Source of the DNA: Adiantum capillus-veneris
Taxonomy: Eukaryota > Streptophyta > Polypodiopsida > Polypodiales > Pteridaceae
DNA: 64,000 nt
NCBI GenBank assembly: GCA_014529385.2
Contig: CM043948.1
Coordinates: 81,511,760 to 81,575,759, forward strand
Direction of reading: 5' to 3'
Part shown: in pieces, positions 32,270 through 44,496 of the stretch
How positions within the stretch are numbered: position 1 is the first letter of the stretch
How the letters are laid out: the number at the start of each line of letters is the position of its first letter
Program-made: the position numbers and the translations under genes
Notes under the pieces: model-generated
Told to the model about the DNA's origin: nothing
The model's input: the letters and a program-made list of their open reading frames with translations, nothing else
The model's database searches: none

Positions 32270-35200
32270 TGGGAAAATCCTCCGTCTAATTTTGAGATGG
32301 AACTACCCAATATCCTTCCACTGAACCTGCTTCCCCTTGCCCTTCTTCTGTGTTGGTGCTTCAGAAGTTCTTGTGTCAGCATTGTCCTTCTGGATAAGTC
32401 GATAAATGGCCTCTTGCTCAAGCTGATCCCGCCTTGTAGTGAACATCTCCAATTCATAAGGCGTGAGAGGATTGTATGTTTTGGTGTTGGGATCATACAT
32501 CGTGCGTCTACACTTTGTCAGACGGCATCTGACCAATTTATTACAATGCGAAGTACTGTGGCCCCATACCTAGTTTAGCCGTAATATCCTTTTCAGGGAT
32601 CTTAGAGGATTCCACAGTAAGTTGAAGCAGCTGATTGGTGATCTTGGTGAGACCTTTGAGCTGGATCTTCCATTTTCCCATACAGAGCTCGATCCTCTGC
32701 ACTTTGCCTTGCAATTCCAAAACATCATTTAATTGGAAGGCATCATTGAACAGTGTTTGCTAGGTTTTCCATTCTACAGTGGCTCACTCACACCAATTTT
32801 GAAGATCATCAGTGATGTTATAGTATGTGAGCCGATCCACTGGTTCTAGATGTTGAGGATACAAAGCTGGGAAAAACCTAGGTAGATCAGTCTCTCTAGC
32901 AGGCAATGCATACAAAAGAACTACGGAATTAGGTACAAACTCTAAAAAGTTGAGAACAACCTAGTTCTCCTGCTGCATCATCTTCCTAGTGACTCGAACC
33001 AGCTGAAACAATCTTCAGAGAGCAGTTGCATGTTCCCCTACTGTCGTTTGAGTTTGTGGTCCTTTACTACTGGAAGTCTGATCTTTAATAATAGCTTGCA
33101 CCCTCTGGTCCAGAACTCCTCTGGCAATTTGCATTTGCAGTAGGACTTCTTTCAATTGATTTCTGACCTCTTTCATACATTTATATGTAGGCATGTTCCC
33201 AAGTAGGAGCTCTAATTCAATAGCTAGGGAATGACAGTCTGCAGTATACTATTGCTGCCAGTGTGGATTGACCAGCTTATCATCAGAGGTTAGTAACCAT
33301 TCAAGTACTCTCTCTAGAAACTGAATTCTGTTAGGATGCTCAGGTAGTTGGCACAACTCCTGATCATGGAAAGCGGATGATTTCCAATGTTGGATCATTT
33401 ATCTAGAGCGAACATATAGTATTTAAAAACATTCAAAATTAGAAAGAAGAACATCATCTTCCAGATACATCCTAGTAATAGGAGCTTGCTGATGTCTTAG
33501 TTTTGTTCAGTGTGATGAGCTGTAATGAATGTTTCTCATCACCTTTCAAAGTCTTAGTTCACAGCTTTAGCTTTCCCTTTCACATCTGAATTGTGATGTG
33601 ACTGGTGTACTGGGGAATCTTCAGTGTTGCCTGGTTGCTGAACATCAGCCCCTTGGTCTCCCGACTACTAATCTTTATACTGGTCTGGCTGGTATGTGTT
33701 GGGCTGACTGTCCCCTGTGGCAGCTGCTGATTCACCAGCACCAGATCTTGAAGGCGGAGGTGGAGGAGAGTCATTATCATCATCATGTTTATCAGTTGGT
33801 TCATCCTCCCTCTCTTCATCCTTCTCTTCTGCTTTCTCAGAATCCTCATCAAAGTCGTTCTTCTTATCAATATAGTCCAAAAATAGCTTGATTTGCCAAA
33901 GCACTACTATATTTAGAAAGCTTATCCTGTAAATCACTCTGCATTGTTTCCATGAGCGCCTTCAAGTTATCTATATTGAAAATAGCATTGCCTTGTGGAT
34001 TCAGAATATCAGTCAAATTATTGTATATGTATCTCTCTGTTAAAGAGGCTTTCAAGCAGTGTGGCTAGTCAGTAATGTGTTGAAATCAACTCTCTTCATC
34101 CTTAGCATAGTCTCAAATCTATCAACAGCTCTCTCGGCCTCTACCTTTTCTTCATTTAATTGCCTCATCTCAAACTCAAGCTTTAACAGCTTACTTTCCA
34201 ATGTTTGAATTATCCTGGCTGACTGATTTCAAGAACACTATGCCACAAGGATTGTGCCCCTATATCCTGTTTCAACTTCACGACTTGCTGCTCACTATTC
34301 CTCAGTTCTGCTTTTAACTTTTTCACTTCATCAATAGATGTTGAGGCATCCATCATTTGTCCCAAAGCATGGACAATTGTATTCCAGGATAACTGGATAA
34401 GGAGTGAGAAACCATCCATGATTTGCTGGGCCAGAGGCAACTGGCTCATAAACTGTAACATGAGCCATATATGGTAATGGGTAAAGTCAGGTTTTTGTAG
34501 GACTAATCGTCTAGTGAGAGGATGAGTCTGCAACTGTTGTAATCTATCCTTCTTGGTTAAGGCTAAAGCCAATTCACTGAAAGGGATAGGAACTTTACTG
34601 ACTGGACTAGCAGGTGCTGGACCTTTTCCCTTATTAGTGTGGGTTGCCGACTAATCAGCACTGCTCTTGTCTGGTTGGTCTTTTCCAACACTGGTGTTTG
34701 TTGGACTTTGTCCCGCTTGCTAGCTGGTCCCAACAATAATATTTACTGGAAGTTGTGGTCTGGCCTACTGAAGTCTGGCTTGCTGAAGATTTTTCAGTAG
34801 ACACTGTTTTGACTTGACTTTCTAGTTACTTTAGGAAAGCACTGCTCTTGGCCAATGTAGTTTTTGGTCTTTTGGAGCTACCAGCTTCCACTTGCATGGC
34901 CTTTCTCTTCTATCCAGTGAGAGCCAACTGAGTACCTGAGGTTTCTTCATCTAAAGATAAGTCAACGTTGTTAGACGTTGGGATGAATTTCTGACTCCAA
35001 GCCATCCGTATACCTGGTCATGAGCATCAGGAGAAGTTTCCCAGTAAAGAAACTGCCAGACATACCAAGCTTTAAAAACAGTATGAGACTTCAACTTGGC
35101 AGTCTCCTAAAGCACATTTTGAGACAAAATCTGACATAGGTTGATCGAAGCTGTGGCATCTAATCTCTTTGCCAGTAACATAGCAAACAATTTTTTTGAG

Positions 35201-36050
35201 ACATATGTGGGGTTATTTTTCAGACTCACAGCTTCAACCACAAACCGGTAAGCAACAAGGACGTCTAGACCTGCTACTACTAGAACCCTTGTGCACTGGC
35301 CTTGTGCTTTTTCTTGGCTACATCATCTTTCTTCAGAGCTGCACTTATCTGTTCTGCAGTTGCGATAGTTGATTTTGGCTCATTTGGCATTTGAAAAGCA
35401 TAAGCAATGTCATCCGGAGTTGCTGATACTTTCCTACCATATACTACAATGCTGCCTTCATCAGCATTGAAGGAATCAAGAACCTGACTAATGATAGATG
35501 TGTCAAACTCTATTCTTGTGGGTTGCACAACCACATTCAAATCCCATAGTCGTAGCAACACTTCTGCTTGCTTTTTGATAAACACATACTATTGTATCTT
35601 ACTATGGGGAATAAGTGGTAGAGAAGCTTTGATAGAGGTGATAAGTGCCTAAGTTTCATCTATAGTGTCATGCATCTTCTCCGACATTTTCCTTCTGCCC
35701 ATACAAGGTGAAGACGATAACTCTACGGAAGAAGAAGAAGACTTACCCGAATATTCAAATCCGTATCCAGGTGTATCTGGTAAAGACAGGTAGCAATTGA
35801 CAGTTGCTTCTGATAAAGAAGTTTGTGGTTGTAGTGAAGAGGCTTCAGAGCTTGGCGATGGCGAATGTGTAACAGCACGCAGACGTCGTGCAGGAGACTT
35901 ATGAGGAAAAATGCCTATTCGCCTTACTGTTATATGCGTTCGTGCCATAAAATCTCCACTACTTACCGTTCTTAGAGTTTTGTGCACTGCCAATGACGTG
36001 GCATAGATGCATTGGGTAATACTCTCCATGTTCCTTGAAATGATTATCAC
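32270..36050 (-). pseudogene. Extra 3' coding region of the Tat-like element
   Basis: Between integrase and the 3' LTR lies about 3.8 kb of broken minus-strand coding sequence. In order: 36050-35649 (Ser/Pro-rich, with RRLRAVTHSPSPSSEASS); 35585-35280 (VLRLWDLNVVVQPTRIEFD, GRKVSATPDDIAYAFQMPNE), continuing to about 34870 (AYRFVVEAVSLKNNP, FKAWYVWQFLYWE) in the style of plant-specific transposon-associated proteins; 34572-34210 with a likely coiled coil (EVKKLKAELRNSEQQVVKLK); 33937-33668, highly charged with a poly-Pro run; and 32536-32303. Extra 3' ORFs are known in the Tat branch. The product's role is unknown, and all frames are interrupted. Confidence 0.55.
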
Positions 36051-36103
36051 AGACAGTCCAACTGGCCCTTTTCTTCACGAAAACTGATACTGACTCTGAT
36101 ACT

Positions 36104-37253
36104 TTACTGATTCTGCGATTGACATGGTTTTGTCATGCTGAGACTTTTTTGACCTTTGACTGGCTGTGGTACTGGTTGTACATGAAAAAGGCTTAAAATA
36201 ACTAATTTTGAATTTTCTTGATCTTCAATTTCCAGAATACCCGTATCATTATTCCTGGAAGTCTCTTTGTCATCTGAATCATATAGCTTGATTTTGGCCC
36301 CATTATACACACCTGGTAGCAGTAACCCAAATAAATCTTTTAGCCTTACTATGCTGTTGGAAAACACCCAATCGACTTCATATGGACCAGGCCAAGCTAT
36401 CTTTAAGTTTGGTTTCTTAGGACCCAGTTTAGATTGATAGAGAATAATCAAATCTCCTTTCTGAAACTCCCTAACTTTCATACGTCTATCATGCCAGTGT
36501 TTCCTTCTTTGCTGAACAATTTCTTGTTCCAGCATAGCCCTTTGTCTTAACTCATCCAACTGTGTTAACTCCTCCAGTCTCTGTTTAAGATTGTGATTAA
36601 AATCCAATCCATACTCTATTGCCATCCTGAGACTGGGAATTACAAATTCCATAGGCATGACAGCTTCAATGCCATACACCATTCTAAATGGTGTTTATAA
36701 GCCATTCTATATGCCCAGAGAGCAGTCTGGAACTTCAGATCCCACTGGTGTGTCTCCTTTTTCACAATCTTAGTGAGAATGGTCTTGACAATTTTGTTAC
36801 TGCTCTCTGCTTGCCCATTGCATCTAGGATAATATGGTGTTGATTTTTGATGCTTTACTGAGAGCATTTCCATTAGAATGTCCATAGTATCATTTATAAA
36901 GTGTGTTCCTTGATCAGACACAATCTCCACAGGACATCCATAATGACAAATAATATTTTCAAATAAAAATATAGAAGTGGACTTCGCGGTATTGTCGGGA
37001 AGAGCCTTAGCTTCTACCCATTTGGTGACATAAAAAGTGGCCATCAATATATACCGATTCTTCCTTCGAGTAATTTTCTTGAATGGACCCATGAAATCCA
37101 AACCCATTTCATAAATACACCCAGTGGTTGGACTGGAGTTAGAGGAGTCATATATGCTACTGTGGGTCTACCCATCCTCTGGTATATATCACATGTTTTA
37201 CAAAAGCTTCTAACAATAGCTATTAAAGTTTGCCACCACAATCCAGACTTCAA
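36104..37253 (-). pseudogene. Integrase of the Tat-like element (DDE retained)
   Basis: Three overlapping frames form one integrase: 37253-37044 with the Cys pair of the zinc site (FCKTCDIYQR), 37107-36640 with the catalytic core (D in MGLDFMGPF, D in VSDQGTHF, E in NGQAESSNK, all present), and 36682-36104 with the C-terminal region (QRRKHWHDRRMKVREFQKGD, LKIAWPGPYEVDWV). Frame changes occur near 37080 and 36670, so it is inactive as read, though the catalytic residues survive. No chromodomain is visible, which agrees with a Tat-type assignment. Confidence 0.85.
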
Positions 37254-38167
37254 AATATTTTTGTAAGTAATAATGTGGAGAAATGTCCTCCAGAATCCCC
37301 ATCATGTGCCTCTGAAATAACTTGCATTCTCCCTTCCATAGGCACACATCTTTGAAGAACCCCATCTACTCCCAGTCTATAAAGTGATCCACCAATGATG
37401 GTGAACTTCAGACTCTTGATAATCAGAGCCTTCTTTCGATTCTGAGTCCAGTTTTCTGGGAATCCGCCCTTAGAAAGGAACTGATACACATCATACAGCT
37501 CTAGATCAATTATTTCCTCAGCTGTCATCTGAAATAGTTATGCATCCACTAGCTCATCTCTCAAGGACGCCTCAGAGTAGCCATCCGTACTCCTGTACAT
37601 GAAATCAGCACCATAATGGGTTTTACCGGGCTTATGAAAAATGTGAAACTCAAATTCCATCAGGAACATCATGCATCTTATCAGTCTACCTTGAATAATG
37701 ACCTTGTTAATCAAGAATAATAATGCCTGATGATCCACATAAAAATGAAATAGCTTGCCCAACAAATAGTGTCAAAATTTAGTAGCGTTGAAAACCATTC
37801 TTGAGGCTTCTCTTTCAGTGGTGGTATATCCTTGTTCAGCCTGATTCAATCTCTGACTGGCAAAATACACTAGATAATCAGTCCTTCCTTCTGGTTGAGC
37901 TAATATTTCTCCCATCGCCAGTCCTAAAGCATCTACATGTACATGAAAAATGACATCCCAATTTGGTTGTCTAAGTACTGGCTTACTAATAATGGCATTC
38001 TTCAAATTCTGAAAGCTCTCTTCACATTCAGCAGTCCAATTGAACTTGTTGTTCTTCTTTGTAAGCTCATACAAAGGTAATGACTGGGAAGCAAACTGAT
38101 GCACAAATCTTCTATAAAAATTGATATATCCCAAGAAATAACGTAGCTCTTGGCCTATTGGACACAC
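37250..38167 (-). pseudogene. RNase H and linker of the Tat-like element
   Basis: 38167-37772 covers the RT connection and RNase H start (LRYFLGYINFYRRFVHQ, FHVHVDALGLAMGEIL, YFASQRLNQAEQGYTTTEREA). 37765-37538 continues with FYVDHQALLFLINK and HKPGKTHYGADFMYRS. 37528-37250 is the linker to integrase, ending with the His pair (EAHDGDSGGHF) of the integrase zinc site. A stop at 37769 separates the first two parts. Confidence 0.82.
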
Positions 38168-39735
38168 TGAATCTTGTCATTGGCCATTTCTATACCATTC
38201 CTGGACACTACATGTCCCAGTAGTTGTCCTTTCCACACCAAGAAAACAGATCTCAATGGATTTAAACAGAGATGCTTTTCCTAACAACGTTGAAAAATAA
38301 TTTCCAAAAAAAGTAAATGCTTATCCTCTGCTGAATATATAGTGAAGTCATCCATAAATATAGCAAGGAATCGGTGGAGAAATTCATTGAATATTTCCAT
38401 CATACATCGTTGGAAAGTCGCTGGAGCATTGCAAAGACCAAATGGCATAATCACATACATAAATGCTCCCCACTCAGTAAGATAAAAGTAGTTTTACTCC
38501 GGTCCTTAGGAGCAATTTGTAACTGGTATAACCACTATAACCGTCCATAAAGTTATACATCTCATAACCTGCAATTTCGTCAAGCAGCATGTCTGTAAAG
38601 GGTAATGGAAAGGGATCCTTGATGGTTTGAGCATTCAGCTTCGATAATCCACACAAACTCTAAGCTTTCCATTCTTCTTGGGCACCACCACAATAGGAAA
38701 TAACCAGTCACTACTAGCCACTTTAGTAATGAACCCAGCCTTTAGAAGGTTATCAATCTCTTCCTTGAACTTCTTAGCATAATTTGGATTCATTATGTAT
38801 CTTTGCAACCGCACTGGTTTGGTATCTGGCTTCAATGGTATGCAATGTTGACATACCTTTGGATCTACTCCCTTGAGATCAGTATGTTCCCATGCGAACA
38901 CATCTTTGTACTGTTGGAACATGTGTCGGGCCTTCTCTTTCATTACTAGATTCAAATGCTTGTTGACTTTGATCAATCTAGGATTTTCCTCAGAACCCAG
39001 ATTCCATTCCTCTATTTCTTGATCATCTGAAAGAAACCAGCTAGGCCCACCACCCTTTCTTTTGGTTGACTCCTCAGCATAATCCCATGACGGTCCTCTG
39101 AGCTCTGAAGTGCTATTCTGATTCTCAGTAACTTCTCCAAAGTGTGCTTGTTCAGAAGCCATTGGCGTACTGGAATCAATTGGTTCTTCCAGCCTTCTAG
39201 TTACTTGAACTGGTCGTTCCCCAGAATTCAGTTCAATGAACTGATCTAGAAATTGCTTCTTTTGCTTTTCAGCTTGATCTTTGTCCAATAATACTGCGTT
39301 GAGATCTATTTCGGTGAATGAAAAAATATTCATCACTGCCAACATTCTCTCAATTTTCTTCACCGTATACTTTTGGCAAAGTTCTTCTGGTCTCAGCTCC
39401 TTTCTCCAGCTCCTAGTGTTGTTCGTCTGAACTGTAGACAACATAGTCTCAAGAATCCCATACCCTAATTGATCTGGTTGTGCTTTCTCAGAAGATTGGG
39501 CTGGTATCTTCTGAATGACCCAAGCATCAGAACTTTTTGGCTGCTTTGGCAGCTTCTTAGCTAAATCTTCTGTGATCTTAGCTGCCAGTTCTCTCTGCTC
39601 CTACCATTCATCAACTACCTTTCCTTTACCCTTGGCCTTCCACACCTCTCTCTGCTGAGCCCATTTGCTACTTTCAGGACTGACTGGTTTTTCCAGCTTA
39701 TCTGGAATTTCCTCAATGACCACCCCTTTACCCAT
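38168..39735 (-). pseudogene. ORF2 start and reverse transcriptase of the Tat-like element
   Basis: ORF2 probably begins at the ATG at 39735 (MGKGVVIEEIPDK), after an intergenic spacer, which makes gag and pol separate frames. The 269-residue frame 39444-38635 includes FAWEHTDLKGVDP, FKEEIDNLLKAGFI, SDWLFPIVVVPKKNGKLRVCVDYR. RT continues in 38656-38474 (LNAQTIKDPFPLPFTDMLLD, YNFMDGYSGY), then through frameshifts to the catalytic FMDDFTIYSAE near 38350 and LLGHVVS near 38210. No DTG/DSG protease motif occurs between the gag knuckles and RT. Confidence 0.82.
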
Positions 39736-39906
39736 GGCAGTCACTTATCAAAAGATTCCTATATCACGTGCGTTCAAGAGGTAATTAATAATACCCCAAT
39801 ATACATACTATACTTACACTGTGAGCCTATTTAAAAAACCCCCACCCCCCTTTGTATGTATACATTTTGGTCTTTTAATAATCCTCTCTGGTTAACTCAC
39901 GTGATA
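39736..39906 (-). other. Spacer between gag and ORF2
   Basis: About 170 bp without coding character, with a run of C residues at 39840-39850. A noncoding gag-pol spacer is unusual for Ty3/gypsy elements. Confidence 0.55.
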
Positions 39907-41485
39907 TCATACACATTCTAAAAAGTGACCGCCCCGGGCCCCTTTACTGCGTGTAACTGCTTGTACTGGAACTCGCTCTGGAGCCTTCACCTTAGTAGCT
40001 GCAGTAGTAGGTGTTTCTGGACACTGAGCTGCAAAATGCCCATACTTGCCACAAGTATAACAGTTCATACTTTGGTTTTGGAAAATACTACGACCCCAGC
40101 CCCGGCCAGTACCCCCCTGGTACCTGTCGCGCCCAGTACCAGTACCATTGGTACCTGATTTCTCTTCTTGGGATACACTAGTAGTCTCCACTCTGACTGG
40201 TTCATCATTGATAAATGCCACTACATACAAATCTTTTCCCTTTTTGAAGTGATGAATGTGAATGCCACAATTGTTCCATAAATGACCATATGCTTTGCAA
40301 TAGGTACACTGTGGACATTCATTGGAAACATGATCTATAGATTTATAGTTTGAACACCAAGTTTCCATTCTTCTAACTGGTTGTCTGGTCTAGCTGATTT
40401 CAACAATCTGACAGGCCATCTCATCAATCCTTCTAGACCAAGACCCCTTCTTGGCCTTGCCTTTTCTCTTTTCATCTGAGCTGCTTTCAGAGCTACTGGA
40501 GGTCTTGCTGGATTCAAAATTCTTAGTGGAAGAACTGCTACTACTGGACCTCCTCTTCTTCTAACTCCTCCCCTTCTTTGCCTGTTATTCAAGCTTCAAG
40601 GCGCGCTACACCAAATCATTGAATTTCTTTGCTGGTGTGGGTACCTCCTGTTCCCTAAGATTTTTACTACGAAACCCATTTAAAAACCATGCTTGCAACC
40701 TCTTTTCTGATGGTGGCTCCTGCAGCTGCCTGGTTAGCTCCTTGATTTTCTCAATATAACTTCTGACTGATAATTTTCCTTGCTTTATCTTATCGAGTTC
40801 ACAGAGGATGTCCTCATTTCCTTTGTTGTTTGAATATTCCAGTCTGAAAGCTTTGAGAAATTTGTTGTATGATCCGAGTTGGCAAGCTGGGTAATGGTAG
40901 TATCATTTCCTTGCTGCAACCTTTAGTGTCTGAGGAAAGTACCCCAGTCATCTTCATCAATATCTTTCAACTCAACATACTGTTCAAAATCTTGGATATG
41001 AACATTTGGATCATCTTCTTCCCACCTTTGAACACTGGAAAAGAGATTTTTAATGAAGAGGTATAATCATGCCCATCAACATTGTCTCTACCTCTTTTGA
41101 CCTTAGGAGCCTGACTCCATCTTGAGGACTTCTTGTAATGGTCTATATCAGCATCCCAATCAATTTCTTTGTCAGTCTCAATTTTGGTCTCTTTTCTGGA
41201 TTTTCTACTGGAACTGTGATGACTACCCTTGCTGTCGTTGGCCCCAACATCCCTATGTGTGGTACGAGAACTCCTGGCCTTGCGTTCTTCCCTCTCAACC
41301 CTTCTCCTTCTGGATTGACTGGAGTGCTGAGAGTCCTTGGCCTCATCAGCATGATTGTGATCCTCCTTAGCCTCAGTCTCAGTCACCGGGTCCTTCTTAG
41401 GATCAGAGTCTCGTTCTGATTCCTCAGGAATAGGGTCAATGCAGTGTGATGGTTTACAACCACAATTGGTTTTGGGTGCCATCAC
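39907..41485 (-). pseudogene. Gag of the Tat-like element, three zinc knuckles
   Basis: Begins at the ATG at 41485 or 41482 (MAPKTNCGCKPSH). The N-terminal 172 residues are rich in Glu, Arg, Ser and Lys. A frameshift follows, and 40966-40593 encodes a capsid-like segment (SYIEKIKELTRQLQEPPSEK, KRLQAWFLNGFRSKN). 40592-40335 is basic. 40368-39907 carries three knuckle motifs: one with its second Cys replaced by Tyr (CSNYKSIDHVSNEC), then CTYCKAYGHLWNNC and CYTCGKYGHFAAQC, which are complete. A Gly/Thr/Arg-rich linker separates the second and third. Confidence 0.8.
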
Positions 41486-41547
41486 TACAGTTGAAAATCC
41501 TAACTAGGAGAAGAGTGTTCTGGTCAACGAGCAAACAACTCTAACCA

Positions 41548-41562
41548 CCGTGATCACCAAAA
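41548..41562 (-). other. Presumed primer binding site of the Tat-like element
   Basis: Directly left of the LTR start the complement reads TTTGGTGATCACGGTGG. It begins with a TGG-containing word as primer sites do, but I cannot match it to a specific plant tRNA. Confidence 0.45.
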
Positions 41563-42162
41563 TGGAATTAGAGCTGATCTCTTCAGATAACTGATTTCAA
41601 TGTTAGAATTTAGAGCTACTGGTAAGTCGTCAGTTCAGTCAGTGAAAATGGAATAGAGAGTGGAAACTGGTATGAAATAGTTATCTGAACTGAAATAGTA
41701 TATTGAACAGATTGGACAACTGGAAAAGTATACTGGAATGAGAAACAGTCTGGACAATTGAAATGAGAAATAGAGTGGACAACTGGAATGAGAAAGAGAC
41801 TGGACAGCTGGAATGAGAAATAGACTGGACAACTAGAAAAGTGTTTGCAGTTTCAAATTCATAGTTCAGGAATAACTAGGACAAGATGTAATAAATTGAA
41901 GCTCAATTGATTATAGCAGTAATGATTACAAGGTGAAGTTACAGGCGAAGAGATTGTAGGTTAGGAAATACTTGGAAGGTTAAAACCAAGAGAACTAAGA
42001 ATTAAGAAGCAAGAAGCCCGATTACAATGTAATGGGTCCTATTTATATCCTTCTAGAAGTTACTGTAGTAACTGCCATGGTAATTATTGATGTGTAACTG
42101 ATCCACCGTTCGGCTTTCCAGGAGACAGTTCCGGCCTGTTGGGACTGTCTTTGCCTTCTACA
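41563..42162 (-). repeat. Tat-like 5' LTR, 600 bp, with internal minisatellite
   Basis: Aligns with 31441-31942. Between about 41703 and 41841 it holds four to five units of roughly 30 bp with the core TGGACAACTGGAATGAGAAA; the 3' LTR has about one. Confidence 0.87.
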
Positions 42163-42866
42163 ATCTCCTTAGAGGTTTTAGTTGTGTCAGCAATTGACTT
42201 GAAGATTTGAAAGCCTGACTTGCTAGAAGCATCTGATCCACGAGGGTTATTTGATGTAGAGGCATATGATGTCACTTCTTTTGTGCTAATTGGTGGAAGT
42301 TCCACTTTAGCTTTAGCTTTGTTTGCAAGATTTGTCTTTGATTCTTGTGACTTCTGCAACTCTGAAGCTAGCATTGATGGTACCTGTAAATGATGTTGGC
42401 TACCTCTTGGTGGAAAAGAGAGTATTAGCATTTTATCTTCTTTGTAGGCCTTGTGTTGGTCTAACCACTGATGTCCAAGTATGACATCTGCATGCATGTC
42501 TTTTGAAGACTTTACCTGAAACTTTACCTGCTCTTCATGATTTTGGATGCTAAGGGTAGCAACCATTTCTTCTTGACTTGTATCCATGATATCTCTATTA
42601 CGTGGCTTGTCCTAAGTAATCTCAAGAATGCTTTGAATGTTGTCTGCAACCATATTGCACTTTGCGTGTTTATCTAGTAGATCATTGCATCTTACACTTG
42701 CTCCTTTTGTACTGTTGAGGACTATAGATATTCTCATTGTTGGTTCTATTGAAGATCTTTGTCCTGCTTTTTCCATGGTCTCATTTTGATCTAATTGTGT
42801 CTCTATGGAGGGTGGCTTGAGACTCTGTCTTCCAATCTGACTTGCATCGACTGATTTGACTGACAA
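42163..42866 (-). pseudogene. L2 second protease-like segment
   Basis: 42866-42612 and 42587-42163 are separated by one stop (EIT followed by a stop, then DKPRN). The second part contains VKFQVKSSKDMHADVILGHQ followed by WLDQHK and, after a short gap, LILSF: the usual C-terminal half of a retropepsin (ILG-x-x-WL-x-x-H). No DTG/DSG triad is visible, so it is degenerate or only a partial domain. It runs into the Tat-like insertion after TTKTSKE and resumes at 31440 with ETSKKSKVYQPK. Confidence 0.55.
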
Positions 42867-43721
42867 TTAGTGATTGATCTTTGGACTTCCTATTGCTTCT
42901 TGGTTGACTGAAACCTCAATCTTCTTTACTTTTGGCTTTGGTGGCATTCTCTGCTCAATAGCTATCATGGTTTCTCTTTGCTCTATTTGATTTGCACTTG
43001 CTATTGCCTGATTTTCTTTGAGCTCTTTTGAAGTTTTGGTTGATGGAGTTGAATCATCTTCAATAAGATCTACTTTAATATCAGTCTCCATTTTAATTGT
43101 GCTTAAGGACTTTGTGATGTTGTCCGCGGATGACCATTGTTGGTCTTCATTCCTAGTTGTCTGTGATGACTGCATCCTGTTTACATTCTGTATCTCTATC
43201 ATCTTCTCGGCCATTGGCATTCCCATTATGATGTCGTCTGGCATATCTTTTGTTGTGATCACGTGGAATTGAGCTATGATGATCTGTGAACTTACTCCAA
43301 TGGTGCTGGAGATGATTCCCCAGCATTCTGCTTGTTTGTCTCCAGACATGCTCACAAATCCAGGAGCATCTTCCAGTTGTGGTTGTCCACATCTTTTCCA
43401 AGTGCAAAAAGACATGAGGTTCTTGTCTAGTTGAAAACTTAGCTTTACTTGTCTTGACAACTTTTCTTTGTTTTCACCAACAATGTTGCACTTGATCGTC
43501 TTAGGATTTGTGTCTGAATTGACTGCTTTTGCTGTGGCAGTGTTCTTGAATTGAACTTTTTGCAACTGTTGAGCATTGTCTACCTGCATCTGAGTAACCT
43601 TTGATCTTAGAAGATCCATTGTACTTTCTAGCAGAATCTGTCTCTTGGGAGGAGATTTTGGTGGTGACCGTTGTGTAGCTTTTTGCACTTTAGCTTTCAT
43701 TGATTTTGACTTTTCTGTCAC
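42867..43721 (-). CDS. L2 gag/protease-like segment
   Basis: A 284-residue open frame (MTEKSKSMKAKVQKATQRSP), basic at the start. The middle has CWGIISSTIGVSSQIIIAQF and, shortly after, MPDDIIMGMPMAEKM, which aligns in pattern with the protease tail of L1 (IVAQEFLVMPAGTM...LGHRGI). The catalytic DTG motif is not visible. The C-terminus is rich in Lys, Glu, Ser and Thr. The Met is internal: coding character continues upstream to 51149 with a few stops. Identification as protease-like is an inference from pattern only. Confidence 0.5.
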   Translation of the reverse strand: MTEKSKSMKAKVQKATQRSPPKSPPKRQILLESTMDLLRSKVTQMQVDNAQQLQKVQFKNTATAKAVNSDTNPKTIKCNIVGENKEKLSRQVKLSFQLDKNLMSFCTWKRCGQPQLEDAPGFVSMSGDKQAECWGIISSTIGVSSQIIIAQFHVITTKDMPDDIIMGMPMAEKMIEIQNVNRMQSSQTTRNEDQQWSSADNITKSLSTIKMETDIKVDLIEDDSTPSTKTSKELKENQAIASANQIEQRETMIAIEQRMPPKPKVKKIEVSVNQEAIGSPKINH

Positions 43722-43905
43722 CTATTCTGGCAGCTTGAGGCTCTGCATCATCTTCAGATAGTCTTTGACTTAATTCAGGCCATCTGTAGGGTTCATTGCC
43801 ATCTGCATCTTGATATGCATATGTGAGCTTGATCACATGTAGCTGTTTGAACACTATGGGATTTGTTGGCTTTTCGATTTGACTTGTGGAGATCAGCTAA
43901 AACTT

Positions 43906-44376
43906 CTATCCCTGATGATCTTCATAGAAGAATTTGTCTGCAGATTCTAATGGAACGTGGGTCAATTGGAAAATTCCAACAACCATATGATCTTTTAGTG
44001 GTTTCTGCTTTGAAGAGGTTTGTTGGCTAGAATCCCTAGGGATTCTAACTGGTGTAGCATTTCCTGGTACATAAGCTGAGCTTGATGGATTTGCAGCTCT
44101 CCCCTTCCTAGGGTGATCACTATGACCTGCTTCATTGTAAGTATTCAAAATTGTTTGGCTCTGATTTAGTCTCACCTGTTGGGACTGTGAAGGGACACTT
44201 TGGGTAGCACTATTGATGTTTGGTATATGTAAACCTTCTACATAGTTTCCTATGTATCTCCTTGAAACATGACAAATTATTCCCCAAGTCAAGCTGTAGA
44301 TAGCATTATCTTTGCCCTGATATTTTCTGTCCCATGGGTCTCCTATGATATGAGCTTCTGTGGTTTTAGGACCCAA
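43906..44376 (-). pseudogene. L2 gag-like segment with aromatic-D-G modules, part 3
   Basis: 156 residues including DRKYQGKDNAIYSLTWG, a Gln/Asn/Ser-rich middle, and FFYEDHQG at its end, before a stop at 43905. Coding character continues below with LTYAYQDADGNEPYRW in the same direction. No database family comes to mind. Confidence 0.5.
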
Positions 44377-44496
44377 GGCATCATAGATGCTAGACTCTCG
44401 TCTATATCTACGACTGTTTTGGTCAAAGTATGTGCTCGTTTGGTCACAACTTCGAAGTTTGATTTTCGTTGGAGGAGAGTTTGGCTCTGAACAAAT

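Larger units (their letters stand above)
31441..42162 (-). mobile_element. Tat-like Ty3/gypsy element, 10.7 kb, nested in L2
   Basis: LTRs 31441-31942 and 41563-42162 share ends TGGAATT...CTTCTACA. Order on the minus strand: 5' LTR, gag with three knuckles (41485-39907), a spacer, ORF2 with RT, RNase H and integrase (39735-36104), about 4 kb of extra coding-like sequence (36050-32270), polypurine tract, 3' LTR. The integrase and RT sequences and the extra 3' region fit the Tat branch. I see no retropepsin motif in the usual place between gag and RT. Host sequence on both sides is L2, and the reading frame resumes across the insertion. Confidence 0.85.
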
